Assembly: GCF_000633395.1 (NCBI RefSeq)
Contig: NZ_AYMU01000015.1
Location: 124,001 to 188,000 of the forward strand
Source: Pseudomonas sp. PH1b
GTDB taxonomy: Bacteria; Pseudomonadota; Gammaproteobacteria; Pseudomonadales; Pseudomonadaceae
Direction of reading: 5' to 3'
Length of the DNA: 64,000 bases
Shown here one piece after another: positions 26,601 through 33,902 of the stretch (positions are counted from its first letter, which is position 1; every line of letters begins with the position of its first letter). Below the pieces are notes generated by a model. The model was not told the DNA's origin. It ran no database searches and saw nothing but the letters and a program-made list of their open reading frames with translations. Both the position numbers and the translations under genes were made by a program.

Positions 26601-29600
26601 ACCCAGAGCGCCGACTCCTCGACCACCAACGTGGCCTCCGAGATCAGCGCCGGGCACGACCTGATGGTCAACGTCAGCCAGGACAAGGACGGCCGCATCA
26701 GCCTCAACGGCGGGCGCGACGTGACCGTGGTCGGCAGCCAGCTCAAGGCCGGCAACGACCTGCTGGTGGGCGCCACCCGGGACGTCAGCCTGGTCTCGGC
26801 CCAGGAGCAGCAGGACAGCGCCTACAGCCAGAAGAAGAAAGGCAGCTTCGGCCTGAGCAAGAGCGGCAACAGCCGCACTTCCAGCAGTACCACCCAGGTG
26901 GGCAGCGAGCTCAGCGCCGGCAACGACGCGGTGGTGATCGCCGGGACCAACGTCAACCTCTCGGCCAGCTCCATCGAGGCCAAGCGCGATGCCGAAGTGC
27001 GCGCCGGGATGATCGACAAGAATGGCGACATCAACCTGATGGACGCCGCCAACACCTCCAGCAGCCAGAGCGACAAGTACAAGAGCAAGGTCGGGTTCTC
27101 CAGCTCCGGCAGCTTCACTTCGATTGCTTCGGCGAAGAAGTCCGGCCAGGAAAACACTCAGTCCCAGAGCGTGGGCAGTGTGGTCAGTGGCGGGCGTGAC
27201 ACCACTCTGCAAGCCTCCCGCGACGTCAACATGATCGGCAGCACCGCGGCGGCCGAGCGCAACCTCAACGTAGGGGCGGGGCGCGATATCAACGTGCTGG
27301 CCGGCAGCAACAGCTCGGACCAGAGCAACTGGAAATCCGAGAAGCATGTGGGGCTGTCCCTTGAGAGCGATCGCAACGGCGTCACCGCGTTCCTGGGCAG
27401 CGAAGGCCTCAAGAAGAAGTCGCGCAATGCCGAGCAGACGGTAGCGCCAAGCCAGTTGCTGGCCGGGCAGGATGCAACCATCAAGGCCGGGCGCGACCTG
27501 ACCCTGGAAGGCTCGCGAGTGGACACCGGGCGCGATATCAACCTGCAGGCCGGGCGCGATATCAGCATCGACGCCGGCAAGGAAACCTCGATCGAGGAGC
27601 GCAGCAAGAGCCGTGACCGCAATGGCCTGACGGTCAACGTCAGCCACAACTACGGCAACACCATGGACGCCCTCAAGGGCACCGGCAAAGGTGAGGACAA
27701 CACCAGCAAGGCGTCCAGCGTGCTGAGCACCGTGGATGCGATCAACCAGTTCACCTCGGGCCCGACCACCGCGACCCACTTCGGTACGGCCAGCCAGTCC
27801 AGCAGCTCGCGCCAGGAAGTGCACAGCAACAGCCCTGCCAGCCTTGGTGCCGGACGGGACATCAGCGCCGTGGCCGGCAATGACATCAACATTCGCGGTG
27901 GTCAGTTCGACGCCGGGCGTGACATCACCCTGGTGGGTCGCGACATCAATGTGGATGTGGCCCGCGGCTCGGTTTCCGAAGAGAGCAAGACCGCCCGCAG
28001 CCAGGGTGGCATCAACGGCCAGAGCGGTGGCGGCAGCGCCCGTGCCGGTATCGGCGGCAGCAACGGTGTGGCCAGCGAGCAGATGAACCAGGGCACCAAC
28101 ACTCCGTCGGTGTTCCTCGCCGGGCGCGATGTCAGCCTTGAGGCGCGCAACGACCTGACCCTGATCGGGACCCAGGTCCATGCCGGGCGCGATATCGACC
28201 TGGGGGCGGGCAATGACCTGACCATCCGCGCCGCGCAGAACGATTCCAGCAGCGAATCCAGCCGTCGCAGCGGCGGTGGCGAAGTGGGCCTGGCGGTGGG
28301 CGGCAAGGATTTCATCTCGGTCTATGCCAGCGTCGACATGGGCAAGGGCCAACTGGACCGGGACAACCAGCGGCAACAGAACGCCAACCTGGTGGCCGGT
28401 GACCAGCTGCGTTTCAGCAGCGGCAAGGACACCACCATTGCCGGCGCCACCCTGCGTGGCGGCGAAGTCGTCGGCCGGGTTGGCGGCGACCTGACCGTGT
28501 CCTCGGTGCCGGACACCGGCAAGGTCAGCGGCAAGGAGCTGGATGCCAGCGTCACCGTGAGCATCGGCCTGGGCGGTGGTGGCAGCGTCAGCGGTTCCCT
28601 GGGCGTGGGCAAGACCACCGGCAAGACCAACTGGGTCCAGGAGCAGACCAGCATCACCGGCAAGAACGGCGTGGACATCCGCACCGAGAAGCACACCCAG
28701 CTCGATGGCGCGCTGGTTGCCGCCGACAACGGCAACCTCAAGCTGGACACCGGCACCCTGGGCTTCCGTGACATCTCCGGCCAGGACAAGGAGCACAGCT
28801 ACTACGTGAACGCGGGCGGCACCTTTGGCTGGGGCGGCGGCGACGGCGCCAAGGCCACCGGTGGCAAGGACGTGGCCTTCACCACCGACAAGAGCCAGGA
28901 AGGCAAGGGCAAGACCGGTGCCTCCGGCTGGAGCGTCAGTGGTTATGACTACCGCAAGGAGCGTGAGCAGGAAGTGCGCGCCACGGTGGGCGCGGGCACC
29001 ATCACCGTGCGCAACGACGCCAAGACCGGCGCGGACTCCACTGCGGGTCTGAACCGCGATGTGTCCCAGGCCTATGAAATCACCAAGGACAAGGAAAAGC
29101 GTACCGACCTGTATGTGTCCCAATCGTCCCTGGAGGCGGTGGGCCATCCGGTGCAGACCCTCAACCAATGGGCCCAGGGGCTCAAGGACTATGGCAAGAA
29201 TGCGTCGGCGGCTTTTTCCCAATACGGTGATCTGACCAAGGCAGCGGACAAGGCACTGGCAGACAACCCGGCACTGGCGCCCCTGGCCTGGATACCGGGG
29301 CTCTTGCAGAAAGCCATGGACGAGTCGGCCTACTACACCGGCGGAGTGATGCCGGGCGTCATCAGCCATGGCGGCGTCATCACCCAGGTCCCGGCGCTGC
29401 TGACGGGGGACATGAGCTTCTATCATGTGACGATGCAGTACAAAAAGGATAAAGACGGCCATGTCTTCATCGACCCGGAAACCGGCAAGCCGGTTATGGA
29501 CGTGGATGCGACACGCGAAGGCCTGAAGACCCTGCTGACACCTGACGGTAACGGTGCGGTGTTCACCAACGGGATTCAGAACTCGCTGGATGCGGCGCTG

Positions 29601-30266
29601 GTCAATGGCGGCATGCAGACCGGCCAGGACCAGTTCATGCAGGCCTACAACCCGGAACACGGCCTGCTGGGCGACCTGGTGGAGTCGCTGTGGGATGTGA
29701 TGCTCGGCGGTGCCGTGCGTTCGGGGAACGCACGGCAGCTCAGCGACTTCCTCGGCGCCGGTATAGACCAGGGCAACAAGCTGGATGTCTTCGGGCACAG
29801 CCAGGGCGGCTTGCTGACCTACCGGGCCATTGCCGGGCTCAATTTCAACGTCAATGGCAATGCGGGTAGCATCCAGCTGTCGGGCGCGCCCGTCGGCTCG
29901 ACGGACTTCTTCGCGGCGGCCAAGAATGCCGGGTTCGATATCAGTGAAGGGGCGTTCTTCCAGGTCAACCGGCCGACATCGAGCATGCTCTTCAATACGT
30001 TGCCGGTGACCGATACAGTGTCCGACTTGCTGGGGCTGAATGCGTGGCACTCGTCCGATACGGTTGCCCGATTCTTCGGCGCCGCGGCCACTTCAGGCAA
30101 GTTGTTGGGCGCGGACAGTCCTCACTCCAACTACCTGTGTGTGGCCAAGGACATTTGTGGTGGGGCTGGCAGTAAACTGCAAGACACCTTCAAGCGCAGC
30201 GACAAGTACATTGTCCCGACCTTGATCGATCAGTACGGCAACGACAAATTACTGGGCACGCAATGA
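20616..30266 (+). CDS. TpsA filamentous haemagglutinin-like exoprotein with C-terminal lipase-like toxin domain
   Basis: 3216 residues. A second ATG at 20631 (MDVRKPF) is an alternative start. The signal region ends near SVAAG. The two-partner secretion domain (about 35-300) holds NPNL and NPHGITCNGCGF. Residues ~380-1270 are haemagglutinin repeats of the LDNQGGTL / LNNAGG type. A less repetitive block (~1270-1770) includes NCTDCSGDH. Residues ~1770-2630 carry GRDL/AGRDI repeats with Ser-rich QKKKGSWGKSK inserts. After about residue 2830 the repeats stop and a globular region follows, with the nucleophile elbow GHSQGG (Ser3062), candidate Asp3133 and His3170 (DSPHSNY): an alpha/beta-hydrolase lipase. 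No VENN motif was found. Its stop overlaps the next gene by 4 bp. The effector role is inferred. Confidence 0.9.
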   Translation: MDDSHMDVRKPFAQCIALSLSGILLLNPIVSVAAGLTLDPAAGGNASIGAAGNGVPVVNINGANGSGLSHNKFSEYNVGSNGLILNNGTGPTQNTQLGGYILGNPNLKGTAAQVILNEVTGSNRSKLAGFTEVAGQSARVIVANPHGITCNGCGFINTPRATLTTGKPVIEGQKLDRFQVDGGDISIEGAGLNASNIDQFDLITRSTQLNANLYAKKLNVITGRNDVKADDLTVTARDDDASAKPALAIDSSALGGMYAGAIRLVGTEKGVGVNVSGEMAASTGDIQIDANGRVTVANMGANQAIAIKAQSIDVQGKAYAGTDATLQAQEQIKVQTSLAARDQVRVVEAAQVVNHGIIEAGVNSDNSRNDHGEVKLTADHLENRGNVLASRNLELTARQTLNNQNGVIQGPKVEVKTARLVNQGAQARVLAQNELLLNTPAIANLDGLIRFGDRQAATLSLDTFNNNGGRLEVAGADLTLNAREVSNQKGSMIADQVEIRADRLDNQQGLIGSSQGRATFKVSEQLNNNGGQLQAQTLLETEGGELLNQGGKLLADQIKVTGKRLDNSQKGLISAEQGALQVSLDQDLINAGGKLQATSLLNLKAASVDNRGGTLVAPQLTLNSAGKLGNQGGTLTADSLELHSADIDNQGGLLQGKNNLLLEARDLANNQGQVIGNALTANLDSLSQNQAGVLSAETGKLTLTVKQHLNNALGHLQAKAGDVQIVSGSLNNQGGVVVGNQLQLTNSGLLDNRGGQLAADRLTVTTQRLDNQASGLLAAGSDGLQLTLTADGTAPGQLLNNQGHLQSDGHLQIDGGQLNNSGGVLLGRSIGIDAAGLDNSTKGAVVASQGVLELNLNHGALNNNAGVIDAGDQALRVTRGGQLDNQGGTLKGKRLEVAGTALDNRQGQLLAGSDGLNLVAGGLNNAAGLILAKDSHGEVALGQGTLDNRGGTLQGATLGITAGAVDNSALNGKAGLISSQAGALKLVVDRLTNQAGKLYTNGLLSSTGQTLDNRLGGEISAQQLDLNVAANLYNQGGLVESAGSLLLVGGNLDNSAGGRVRALGGEQSRISLGGVLNNQGGTLALGSSAFALNAAQLNNIGGGIEHAGGGLFKLDLGTLSGYQGRITGLGRGDWDVAVVDRSGLMQLNGALDLSTGGDLNLSAGDRIASATGLRVGASTLNNAGELATDGYLTLDLGGNLNNSGLLSSRGKLTVGATDLNQNGGRIASGGDSELNLRGTLDNLGRLIASQNLNVSAAQINNRGTLGALGQMQLRSSNGITTSADTLIYSGADMLLRANGLANSYGDIYSAGNLSFAALDGGRAALLSNRSGTIESEGDMNLNVASLQNAMDKYQVGEVITRRNIEINCTDCSGDHHTATYIVNTTYEGTMGEHSAGARLVSNRDLTINADTVENDQSLIAANRDVSITANNLYNRGLTLGQRIETVSYLLLGVSQGAFRAAERATIQWNANNANRAPGQQDPLPTVVTQYPIYQPGTHTVLVPGNQTAYASTLQAGQRLHLQVSGTLENGVQNEQSRAQLTGQSLQNNLSQVGGQVITVNAQSSAAANQVAKDVQRIEKVAADGTTQVSFVPVDFAGVPFAAVDPTSLSSFRVPQGEYGLFVKSQNPQGRYLIETNPTFTDLSRFMSSDYMLGHLNYNTDQTWRRLGDGLYETRLIRDAVLAQTGQRFLAAGLTSDYDQYRYLMDNAIASKDQLNLSVGVSLTAAQVASLTHDIVWMETREVQGEKVLVPVLYLAQAETRNLRGGSLVQGRDMTLIAGGDLSNVGTLRASNDLSVNAGGSLYQGGLIEANERVSLMAQDSVRNALAGEIRGNQVSVTSIKGDIINDRTAVAVGYGSGNRTILDQGSQITARQQLDLSAGRDLSNLGQLASAGDAKLSAGRDIDLLAVQDHTFTQSAIRRGLVTHDTVQTLGSSVTTGGNLELNAGRDLAVVASKVDAGHDLSLNAKRDVVIASAQDEQSSTFYQKKKGSWGKSKTTQSADSSTTNVASEISAGHDLMVNVSQDKDGRISLNGGRDVTVVGSQLKAGNDLLVGATRDVSLVSAQEQQDSAYSQKKKGSFGLSKSGNSRTSSSTTQVGSELSAGNDAVVIAGTNVNLSASSIEAKRDAEVRAGMIDKNGDINLMDAANTSSSQSDKYKSKVGFSSSGSFTSIASAKKSGQENTQSQSVGSVVSGGRDTTLQASRDVNMIGSTAAAERNLNVGAGRDINVLAGSNSSDQSNWKSEKHVGLSLESDRNGVTAFLGSEGLKKKSRNAEQTVAPSQLLAGQDATIKAGRDLTLEGSRVDTGRDINLQAGRDISIDAGKETSIEERSKSRDRNGLTVNVSHNYGNTMDALKGTGKGEDNTSKASSVLSTVDAINQFTSGPTTATHFGTASQSSSSRQEVHSNSPASLGAGRDISAVAGNDINIRGGQFDAGRDITLVGRDINVDVARGSVSEESKTARSQGGINGQSGGGSARAGIGGSNGVASEQMNQGTNTPSVFLAGRDVSLEARNDLTLIGTQVHAGRDIDLGAGNDLTIRAAQNDSSSESSRRSGGGEVGLAVGGKDFISVYASVDMGKGQLDRDNQRQQNANLVAGDQLRFSSGKDTTIAGATLRGGEVVGRVGGDLTVSSVPDTGKVSGKELDASVTVSIGLGGGGSVSGSLGVGKTTGKTNWVQEQTSITGKNGVDIRTEKHTQLDGALVAADNGNLKLDTGTLGFRDISGQDKEHSYYVNAGGTFGWGGGDGAKATGGKDVAFTTDKSQEGKGKTGASGWSVSGYDYRKEREQEVRATVGAGTITVRNDAKTGADSTAGLNRDVSQAYEITKDKEKRTDLYVSQSSLEAVGHPVQTLNQWAQGLKDYGKNASAAFSQYGDLTKAADKALADNPALAPLAWIPGLLQKAMDESAYYTGGVMPGVISHGGVITQVPALLTGDMSFYHVTMQYKKDKDGHVFIDPETGKPVMDVDATREGLKTLLTPDGNGAVFTNGIQNSLDAALVNGGMQTGQDQFMQAYNPEHGLLGDLVESLWDVMLGGAVRSGNARQLSDFLGAGIDQGNKLDVFGHSQGGLLTYRAIAGLNFNVNGNAGSIQLSGAPVGSTDFFAAAKNAGFDISEGAFFQVNRPTSSMLFNTLPVTDTVSDLLGLNAWHSSDTVARFFGAAATSGKLLGADSPHSNYLCVAKDICGGAGSKLQDTFKRSDKYIVPTLIDQYGNDKLLGTQ

Positions 30267-31120
30267 AGGCTGCACGGATCGCGCTGATAGTACTGACCAG
30301 TGGGTTGCTGCCGGCTTGCGGCGGCCCACCCTTGGTCTATGAAAATGCGCGCCTGGATGCCCGAATGCTGTGCCAGGAGGGCGCGAAGCGGGTCACCCTG
30401 ATGCAGCGTTATTCCTTCGATCTGCCTGGGCCATATCGGCAGGCGCCGTGCGGCACCGTCACCGGTGGCTTCGACTATGAAAAGGGCCGTGACGCGCTGT
30501 CGGTCGGTACCTCCGGAACCTTCTCCTACGGTACGGTCCAGGTGACGGCTGCGGCGCTGTACATGCGGGTCAACAGCTTTCTCGATGGCCGGGCGGACGG
30601 GCTTTTGTATCCCCGCCAGGCTTTTCTGGATGATCTGCTGGCTCGGCAGGCGTTGTCGTCCCATACCGGGGTCAAGCCCAGCAGCCTGGAGTGGGTGACA
30701 GTGCAGGGCTTTCAATGCCTGCGTGCCTACGAGCGCTGGGAAGGGAGCGCGGTGGGCATTCTCGAAGACAAGGTCAAGTACTGGTGCTGGGAACAGGAGA
30801 GCGGCCTGCAGCAGCCGTTCTATGTGCATGCCGGGCAGCGCCTGGCCCTCGGCGCCAAGGGCTACGACCTGGATCAGGTGTTCATACTGCCGTTCTTCCA
30901 GAGCCTGAAGATCAACCCTTTGCCGGCGCCGGTGCTGGCGAAGGCCCAGGCCGATCTCCAAGGGTTCTGCGCCCATATCAAATCTCGCTACGACCAGAAC
31001 CTGGTATGGGGGGATGACTACCCCGATAAGCGACTGATCCGGACACAATTGCATTACTGCGGCTACGACGTGGCGCTGCCCGACCTTGCAGCCCCGGTGG
31101 CCCGGGCCAAAACCGACTGA
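30263..31120 (+). CDS. Putative lipoprotein, candidate immunity protein for the TpsA lipase domain
   Basis: 285 residues with an N-terminal lipoprotein signal: a short basic start, a hydrophobic core and lipobox-like LPAC (Cys19) followed by Gly, predicting an outer-membrane lipoprotein facing the periplasm. The body matches no family I recognise. It contains several cysteines and aromatic patches (VKYWCWEQESG, TQLHYCGYDVALP). The ATG lies inside the tpsA stop (ATGA overlap), so translation is coupled. Toxin genes are commonly followed by their immunity gene in this way, and phospholipase effectors of type VI systems have periplasmic lipoprotein antagonists. That comparison, not sequence similarity, supports the call. 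Confidence 0.6.
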   Translation: MKAARIALIVLTSGLLPACGGPPLVYENARLDARMLCQEGAKRVTLMQRYSFDLPGPYRQAPCGTVTGGFDYEKGRDALSVGTSGTFSYGTVQVTAAALYMRVNSFLDGRADGLLYPRQAFLDDLLARQALSSHTGVKPSSLEWVTVQGFQCLRAYERWEGSAVGILEDKVKYWCWEQESGLQQPFYVHAGQRLALGAKGYDLDQVFILPFFQSLKINPLPAPVLAKAQADLQGFCAHIKSRYDQNLVWGDDYPDKRLIRTQLHYCGYDVALPDLAAPVARAKTD

Positions 31121-31245
31121 ACCTTCGCCGGTCACAACACTCCAGTACCCTGTAGACCCATGCCCTTGGGGCGCCTGCCACTATTCCTCCGGGGTGAAGG
31201 CTGGCAGACTGCCGGTCTTTTCCCCGCTGTTTGTCTTGAGGCTAT

Positions 31246-32256
31246 ATGCCAGCGTTTTCACAGCGTCATCTGTTGTTCATCAGTTGGATCATCATCTTCG
31301 GCGGCCTGCTCCTGGCCTTGCCCTTGCGCCTGCTACCTAGCCTGCTGGCCGGTCTGCTGGTGTTCGAGCTGGTCAACATGCTCACCCCGCAACTGCAGCG
31401 CCTGATCGAAGGCCGGCGGGCGCGCTGGCTGGCGGTGGCGTTGCTGGGCACCCTGGTGGTCAGCTTGCTGACCCTGCTGTTCGCCGGAGCCATCAGCTTC
31501 CTGCTGCATGAGGCGGAGAACCCCGGGGCGTCACTGGGCAAGTTCATGGTGGTGGTGGACAAGGCCCGGGGCCAGTTGCCGCCGTTCCTCGATTCCTATC
31601 TGCCGGCCAGCGCCGCCGAGTTCCAGGCCGCCATCGGTGCCTGGGCCAGCAAGCACCTGAGCGAGTTGCAACTGGTGGGCAAGGACGCGGCGCACATGTT
31701 CGTGACCCTGCTGATCGGCATGGTCCTGGGGGCGATCATCGCCCTGCAGCGGATTCCCGACCTGACCAAGCGCAAGCCCCTGGCGGCGGCGCTGTTCGAC
31801 CGCCTGCACCTGCTGGTTCAGGCGTTTCGCAACATCGTTTTCGCGCAGATCAAGATCTCCCTGCTCAACACCTTCTTCACCGGGATCTTCCTGGCGCTGA
31901 TCCTGCCGCTGTTCGGGGTCAAGCTGCCGCTGACCAAGACCCTGATCGTGCTGACCTTCCTGCTGGGCCTGCTGCCGGTGATCGGCAACCTGATCTCCAA
32001 CACCCTGATCACCATCGTCGGCCTGTCGCTGTCGATCTGGGTGGCGGTGGCGGCTTTGGGCTACCTGATCTTTATCCACAAGCTGGAATACTTCCTCAAC
32101 GCGCGGATCGTCGGCGGGCAGATCAGTGCCAAGTCCTGGGAGCTGCTGCTGGCGATGCTGGTGTTCGAGGCGGCGTTCGGCCTGCCCGGGGTGGTGGCGG
32201 GGCCGATCTATTACGCCTACCTGAAAAGCGAGCTGAAGCTGGCGGGCTTGGTTTAA
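31246..32256 (+). CDS. AI-2E family transporter (PerM-like)
   Basis: A 336-residue membrane protein with about eight hydrophobic segments and the family's conserved C-terminal half: FNAQI-type segment FAQIKISLLNTFFTGIFL, PLFGVKLPLTKTLIVLTFLLGLLPVIGNLISN and KLEYFLNARIVGGQI. Despite the family name, most members have unknown cargo; some export autoinducer-2 or act in sodium/proton exchange. It stands alone between the TPS operon and a convergent Hsp70 gene. Confidence 0.88.
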   Translation: MPAFSQRHLLFISWIIIFGGLLLALPLRLLPSLLAGLLVFELVNMLTPQLQRLIEGRRARWLAVALLGTLVVSLLTLLFAGAISFLLHEAENPGASLGKFMVVVDKARGQLPPFLDSYLPASAAEFQAAIGAWASKHLSELQLVGKDAAHMFVTLLIGMVLGAIIALQRIPDLTKRKPLAAALFDRLHLLVQAFRNIVFAQIKISLLNTFFTGIFLALILPLFGVKLPLTKTLIVLTFLLGLLPVIGNLISNTLITIVGLSLSIWVAVAALGYLIFIHKLEYFLNARIVGGQISAKSWELLLAMLVFEAAFGLPGVVAGPIYYAYLKSELKLAGLV

Positions 32257-32257
32257 C

Positions 32258-32337
32258 GGCAGCTGCAAGCTTGCAGCTTCAAGCCACAAGCTAAAGCCGC
32301 TTTGCTTGCCGCTTGAAGCTTGAAGCTTGCTGCTGCT
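32258..32337. repeat. Intergenic palindromic repeat (AAGCTTGCAGC family)
   Basis: Between the convergent AI-2E and Hsp70-like genes lies a dense set of inverted copies of GCTTGAAGCTT/GCTGCAAGC. It includes an exact 18-bp palindrome at 32261-32278 (AGCTGCAAGC + TTGCAGCT) and a cluster of reverse copies at 32310-32335. This looks like one of the short repeat families scattered in Pseudomonas and may serve as a bidirectional terminator. Confidence 0.6.
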
Positions 32338-32338
32338 T

Positions 32339-33604
32339 TTATCCGTAGCGCTTCTTGGCTTCGATCGCCAGGCCGCTGCCGATGCTGCCGAAGATATTGC
32401 CTTCCACATGCCGGGCATTGGGCAGCATCGCCGCCACGCTCTGGCGCAGGGCCGGGATGCCGCTGGAGCCGCCGGTGAAGAACACCGTGTCGACCTGGCC
32501 GACGCTGACATTGGCGTCGCTCAGCAAACCGCTGACGCTGGTGCGGATGCGCTCCAGCAGGCTGTCGATGGACGACTCGAACAGGGCCCGGCTGAGGTCG
32601 ACGCTGAGGTCGCGCTCGATCCGGTCCAGGGGCACCAGGCGATTCTCGGCATGGGTCAGCTGGATCTTGGTTTCCTCGATCTCCATGGCCAGCCAGTGGC
32701 CGGCGCGCTGTTCGATCAGCTTGAACAGGCGGTCGATGCCACCGGTGTCCTCGATGTCGTAGCGCATGCTGCCCAGGGCCAGCTGGGACTTCTGCGAGTA
32801 CACCGAGTTGATGGTGTGCCAGGTCGCCAGGTTCATGTGGTGGCTGGTGGGCATGTAGGCGCCGCTCTTCATCCGGCTGCCGTAGCCGAACAGCGGCATC
32901 ACGCCCTGCAGGCTCAACTGCTTGTCGAAGTCGGTCCCGCCCACGTGCACGCCGCCGGTGGCGAGGATGTCGTCGTGGCGGTTGTCGACGCCACGGCGCT
33001 CGGGGGACAGGCGCACCAGGGAGAAGTCCGAGGTACCACCGCCGATGTCGACGATCAGCACCAGTTCTTCACGTTCGATGCTGGACTCGTAGTCGAAGGC
33101 CGCAGCGATGGGTTCGTACTGGAAGGACACTTCCTTGAAGCCGATCTTGCGGGCCACTTGCACCAGGGTGTCTTCGGCTTCTTGGTCGGCGGCGGCATCG
33201 TCATCGACGAAGAACACCGGGCGGCCCAGCACCACTTCTTCGAATTCCCGACCGGCGGAGGCTTCGGCACGGCTCTTGAGCTGGCCGATGAACAGCCCCA
33301 GCAGGTCCTTGAAGGGCATCGCGGTGCCCAGCACGCTGGTGTCGTGCTTGATCAGCTTGGAGCCCAGCAGGCTCTTGAGCGAGCGCATCAGCCGGCCTTC
33401 GTAGCCTTCCAGGTACTCGTGCAGCGCCAGGCGGCCGTACACCGGACGGCGCTCCTCGATGTTGAAGAACACCACCGAGGGCAGGGTGATCTTGTCATCC
33501 TCCAGGGCAATCAGCGTCTCCTCGCCGGGGCGCAGCCAGCCGACGGTGGAGTTGGAGGTGCCGAAGTCGATGCCGCAGGCACGGGCCGGGGAGGCGTTGT
33601 TCAT
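32339..33604 (-). CDS. Hsp70 family protein (YegD-like molecular chaperone)
   Basis: 421 residues starting MNNASPARACGIDFGTSNS; the frame extends 31 codons upstream but the extension is not Hsp70-like. It has the actin-fold nucleotide-binding domain with phosphate-1 motif GIDFGTSNSTVG, phosphate-2 VLIVDIGGGTSDFSL and adenosine motif FFTGGSSGIPAL. The substrate-binding domain of DnaK is missing, as in E. coli YegD. The gene is divergent from cbpA, suggesting a chaperone-related neighbourhood. Its client is unknown. Confidence 0.88.
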   Translation of the reverse strand: MNNASPARACGIDFGTSNSTVGWLRPGEETLIALEDDKITLPSVVFFNIEERRPVYGRLALHEYLEGYEGRLMRSLKSLLGSKLIKHDTSVLGTAMPFKDLLGLFIGQLKSRAEASAGREFEEVVLGRPVFFVDDDAAADQEAEDTLVQVARKIGFKEVSFQYEPIAAAFDYESSIEREELVLIVDIGGGTSDFSLVRLSPERRGVDNRHDDILATGGVHVGGTDFDKQLSLQGVMPLFGYGSRMKSGAYMPTSHHMNLATWHTINSVYSQKSQLALGSMRYDIEDTGGIDRLFKLIEQRAGHWLAMEIEETKIQLTHAENRLVPLDRIERDLSVDLSRALFESSIDSLLERIRTSVSGLLSDANVSVGQVDTVFFTGGSSGIPALRQSVAAMLPNARHVEGNIFGSIGSGLAIEAKKRYG

Positions 33605-33699
33605 GTCTTTCGATCCGGTGAAAAAAACGGCCGCGCAGCGTACGCCAGTCCTCGCGCGTTGCAAAGGCCGACTATCTGCTAAATCGCAACCGGTCATGC

Positions 33700-33726
33700 C
33701 TTGAAAGACTATCCTTGACCCCCAAA
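33700..33726 (+). promoter_or_regulatory. Candidate sigma-32 heat-shock promoter for cbpA-cbpM
   Basis: CTTGAAA at 33700-33706 and CCCCCAAA at 33719-33726 are separated by 12 bases (13 counted from the CTTGAA core), fitting the heat-shock pattern CTTGAA-N13/14-CCCCAT. It reads toward cbpA and lies about 175 bp upstream of its start. Confidence 0.6.
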
Positions 33727-33902
33727 CTTGCAGGCATGAGCCTGGCAGTCCCGGAATGCTCGCAAGATCCGCCAGTGGCTGCCGATAAACTTCTGATGCG
33801 CCGTTCAGTCAGAGGATTGAGACCGATCAATTCTCATGCTGCCAGACCGGGCATGCTGTGCTGCACGCCGCGCGACATTGATAACGGATGGTGATTCCCG
33901 CG

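Noticed and set aside
22863..30050. A very long open reading frame antisense to the tpsA gene (about 2395 codons).
   Set aside because: It mirrors the codon bias of the GC-rich, repetitive sense gene, has low-complexity His/Gln/Val/Gly-rich translation and no start signal. The sense strand has clear domain motifs.
20616..30266. Classical CdiA organisation with VENN pretoxin motif.
   Set aside because: No VENN or similar motif was found near the C-terminal junction, so the gene is called TpsA with a lipase-like tip, not cdiA.
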